Below, piece by piece: positions 24,167-25,747 of a stretch of 25,747 nucleotides of DNA; the first letter of the stretch is position 1; every line of letters begins with the position of its first letter. The translations under genes and the position numbers were made by a program. The stretch is from Allobrachymonas sp. (GTDB taxonomy: Bacteria > Pseudomonadota > Gammaproteobacteria > Burkholderiales > Burkholderiaceae): positions 1-25,747 of the forward strand of contig JAUMXD010000015.1 in NCBI GenBank assembly GCA_030529305.1, in the 5' to 3' direction. Below the pieces are notes generated by a model that did not search any database, had not been told where the DNA came from, and saw only the letters and a list, made by a program, of their open reading frames with translations.

Positions 24167-25171
24167 ATGTCCGTGCAACCCCCACCCTTGCCCCAGCACC
24201 AGCCGCCCGCTGGCGCTCCCCGTAACTGGGAACGCGCCACGCTCGAAAAGCTGGCTTTGGCCGCCATCACCGAGCAGCGCACCGCGCGCCGCTGGCGTGT
24301 GGGCTTGCGCCTGGGCTGGCTGCTGCTGTTTGCACTCATCGTTTTCCAAAGCTTTCAAAGCTCGTCTTCTTCCAGCAGTGGCATCCATGCCGGCCGGGCT
24401 GCACCGCACACGGCTGTGGTCGAAATCGAAGGCGTTATTGCCGATACTGATAAGCTCGGCAGCAACGCCAAGGATGTGATCGAGGACGTGCGTGCCGCCT
24501 TTGAAAACGACCAGGCCAAAGCCGTGGTACTACACATCAACTCGCCCGGCGGCAGCCCCGTGCAATCAGGCATGATCAACGACGAGCTCACGCGCCTGAA
24601 AGAAAAACACAAAAAACCCCTTTACGCCGTGGTGAGCGACACCTGCGCCTCGGGCGCTTACTACATTGCGGTAGCCGCCGACAAAATCTTTGTGGACAAA
24701 GCCAGCATCGTGGGCAGCATCGGCGTGCGCATGGACGGCTTCGGCTTCACCGGCACGATGGAAAAAATGGGGGTTGAGCGCCGCCTGCTCACTGCAGGCA
24801 GCAACAAGGCCATGCTTGACCCTTTCAGCCCCGTATCGCCCGAGCAGCAAGCGCACGCGCAAACCATGCTCAACCAGATTCACCAGCAGTTCATCGATGT
24901 GGTGCGCAAACACCGCGGCAAGCGCCTGCGCGAAACGCCCGAAATCTTCAGCGGCCTGATCTGGACGGGACAAGAAGCCATCCAGCTCGGCCTGGTAGAC
25001 GAATTGGGCAGCGTCGATTCGGTTGCCCGCGAAGTGGTGCAGCAAGAAGAAGTGGTGGACTACACCCATCGCGGCAGCGTGGCCGAACGCTTGGCCAAGA
25101 GGTTCGGCGCCTCCGTCGGTGAAGGGGCCATCAACGCCTTGCAAATGCAAAGTCATACCCCCTTGCGTTAA
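24167..25171 (+). CDS. sppA: membrane-bound S49-family serine peptidase (signal peptide peptidase SppA type)
   Basis: Degrades leftover signal peptides in the inner membrane, with its catalytic domain in the periplasm. The 334-residue protein has a short Pro-rich cytoplasmic start, one membrane helix (about 46-62, GLRLGWLLLFALIVFQ) and a single S49 domain. The domain has VVEIEGVIADTD, VLHINSPGGSPVQSG, DTCASGAYYIAVAADKIFVD with nucleophile S162, SIVGSIGVRM and LLTAGSNKAMLDPFSP with the general base K214. The length fits the short, one-domain form that assembles as an oligomer, not the 600-residue E. coli form. The ATG at 24167 has AGGAG eight bases upstream. A terminator follows the stop by 24 bases, so it is the last gene of its transcript. 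Confidence 0.95.
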   Translation: MSVQPPPLPQHQPPAGAPRNWERATLEKLALAAITEQRTARRWRVGLRLGWLLLFALIVFQSFQSSSSSSSGIHAGRAAPHTAVVEIEGVIADTDKLGSNAKDVIEDVRAAFENDQAKAVVLHINSPGGSPVQSGMINDELTRLKEKHKKPLYAVVSDTCASGAYYIAVAADKIFVDKASIVGSIGVRMDGFGFTGTMEKMGVERRLLTAGSNKAMLDPFSPVSPEQQAHAQTMLNQIHQQFIDVVRKHRGKRLRETPEIFSGLIWTGQEAIQLGLVDELGSVDSVAREVVQQEEVVDYTHRGSVAERLAKRFGASVGEGAINALQMQSHTPLR

Positions 25172-25194
25172 ACGCAGGCGGTATTGAATAAACC

Positions 25195-25222
25195 AGGCGG
25201 TGCAATACACCGCCTCTTTTTT
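25195..25222 (+). terminator. intrinsic terminator of sppA
   Basis: AGGCGGT (25195-25201) pairs with ACCGCCT (25209-25215) over a seven-base loop, and after one C there are six T (25217-25222). The position just after the sppA stop makes the call firm. Confidence 0.9.
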
Positions 25223-25530
25223 GCACTGATTCTGCTCAACGGCTGAACCAGTGAGTGCTATTCGCGTGACCAAAAAACAGAGGTAACTCTTTTCTTCCAT
25301 TGCCACAGCCCACTTTGGTAAGCTTGTTTGTTCTTCACAGTCGAAAGATTGCTTCGCTCTTTGGCGCAGCGTGCATTAATTCTTCAAACCCGCACACGCA
25401 CATTTATTTTTTACCCTTGGTAGGGGCGAGGCATTTTGTAGCGCTGTGCAATACATACGCTAGCAAGTGCTGATTAGTGCTTACTGTACATCTCACACAA
25501 AACATCGCACAAACACAGCAGGCTCCCAAA
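25223..25530. other. gene-free spacer between two facing terminators
   Basis: About 300 bases richer in A+T than the genes around them. No protein-like frame, tRNA or rRNA was seen. The stretch lies between the sppA terminator and the terminator serving the leftward gene, so it should be transcriptionally quiet unless it carries its own unit. A small hairpin CCCT-TGGT-AGGG occurs near 25420 without a T-run. Confidence 0.35.
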
Positions 25531-25560
25531 CAAAAGGCACGCCCTTGGGCGTGCCTTTTG
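25531..25560. terminator. bidirectional intrinsic terminator facing the rne-like gene
   Basis: CAAAAGGCACGCC (25531-25543) pairs perfectly with GGCGTGCCTTTTG (25548-25560) across a four-base loop. The A-run on one side and T-run on the other let it work on both strands. It lies about 95 bases after the stop of the minus-strand gene at 25656 and so probably ends that transcript, while also blocking read-through from sppA. Confidence 0.85.
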
Positions 25561-25655
25561 CATTTCGTGACGGCGTTGGCTAACAGCCAAAAACCGCTGG
25601 TTGTTAACGGCTCCAGCCCCAACGCCAGAGCCATCAACAAACGCTCGCACAATTT

Positions 25656-25745
25656 TTACGACTGCTGGATCTCCCCACGCAGATCGCGCCGTGTTTCCAC
25701 CAGCACCAGCGGGCCTTCGTCAATCACCACACGCGGTGCGCGCTC
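25656..25745 (-). CDS. rne: C-terminal end of a probable ribonuclease E (partial, 5' end outside the window)
   Basis: The last 29 codons of a leftward gene are present, in the frame ending in TAA at 25658-25656. They encode ERAPRVVIDEGPLVLVETRR followed by DLRGEIQQS. An LVLVETxRDL tail after a proline/acidic linker is what I recall for the C-terminus of ribonuclease E in Comamonadaceae. In that family rne is also commonly found near sppA, although other genes are then usually between them. The catalytic domain lies beyond the window, so the identity is inferred from a short tail and context only. The bidirectional terminator at 25531-25560 closes the transcript. Confidence 0.5.
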   Translation of the reverse strand, partial: ERAPRVVIDEGPLVLVETRRDLRGEIQQS

Positions 25746-25747
25746 AC

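Noticed and set aside
25404..25652. Minus-strand frame of 82 codons between the sppA terminator and the rne-like gene
   Set aside because: It runs straight through the perfect terminator hairpin at 25531-25560 and has no family resemblance.

Overview
The window is chromosomal DNA of high G+C content. It looks like a betaproteobacterium of the order Burkholderiales, most likely the family Comamonadaceae. This rests on gene content and order: a ribB-type gene followed by ribH and nusB; hemL next to a pilGHIJ-chpA twitching-motility chemosensory cluster; yqgE-ruvX-pyrR; and sppA beside the tail of a probable ribonuclease E gene. The family assignment is inference from protein style, because no rRNA or tRNA gene was found.

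Region by region. Positions 1-4150 (minus strand) hold a run transcribed leftwards: a RibB-RibA hybrid with a degraded GTP cyclohydrolase II half (RibBX type), ribH, nusB, a YbgC-like thioesterase and hemD. A terminator-like hairpin lies in the ribBX leader. Positions 4462-6653 (plus) hold tcdA and tsaD, two enzymes acting on the same tRNA base (A37: t6A synthesis and its cyclisation). Positions 6654-8344 are an accessory stretch. It has a secreted DUF4124-like protein on the minus strand and, on the plus strand, what reads as decayed filamentous-phage (inovirus) DNA: the C-terminal end of an adsorption (pIII-like) protein whose TGA overlaps the ATG of a DUF2523-type minor coat protein, both frameshifted. 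Positions 8345-9670 (minus) hold hemL, followed by a 530-nt divergent spacer.

Positions 10201-21076 (plus) hold the type IV pilus chemosensory operon: two CheY-like regulators (pilG, pilH), a CheW-like adaptor (pilI), a methyl-accepting receptor (pilJ) and a giant CheA-type hybrid kinase (chpA/pilL, about 2404 residues). The kinase has at least three histidine phosphotransfer domains, long Ala/Glu/Asp-rich linkers, a kinase core, a CheW-like domain and a C-terminal receiver. The operon ends in a strong hairpin terminator, and no methyltransferase or methylesterase gene is present in it. Positions 21426-25171 (plus) hold a staphylococcal-nuclease-like protein, yqgE, ruvX, pyrR (not followed by pyrB) and the S49 peptidase sppA, ending at a terminator. 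Positions 25656-25747 (minus) hold the last 29 codons of a gene that is probably rne, with its own terminator facing sppA.

The most unusual items are the inovirus remnant, a recurring [L/P]FAx[E/D]-like motif in the ChpA linker with similar motifs in the cytoplasmic tail of PilJ, and several housekeeping proteins (YbgC, YqgE, NusB, RuvX) carrying low-complexity insertions or extensions.
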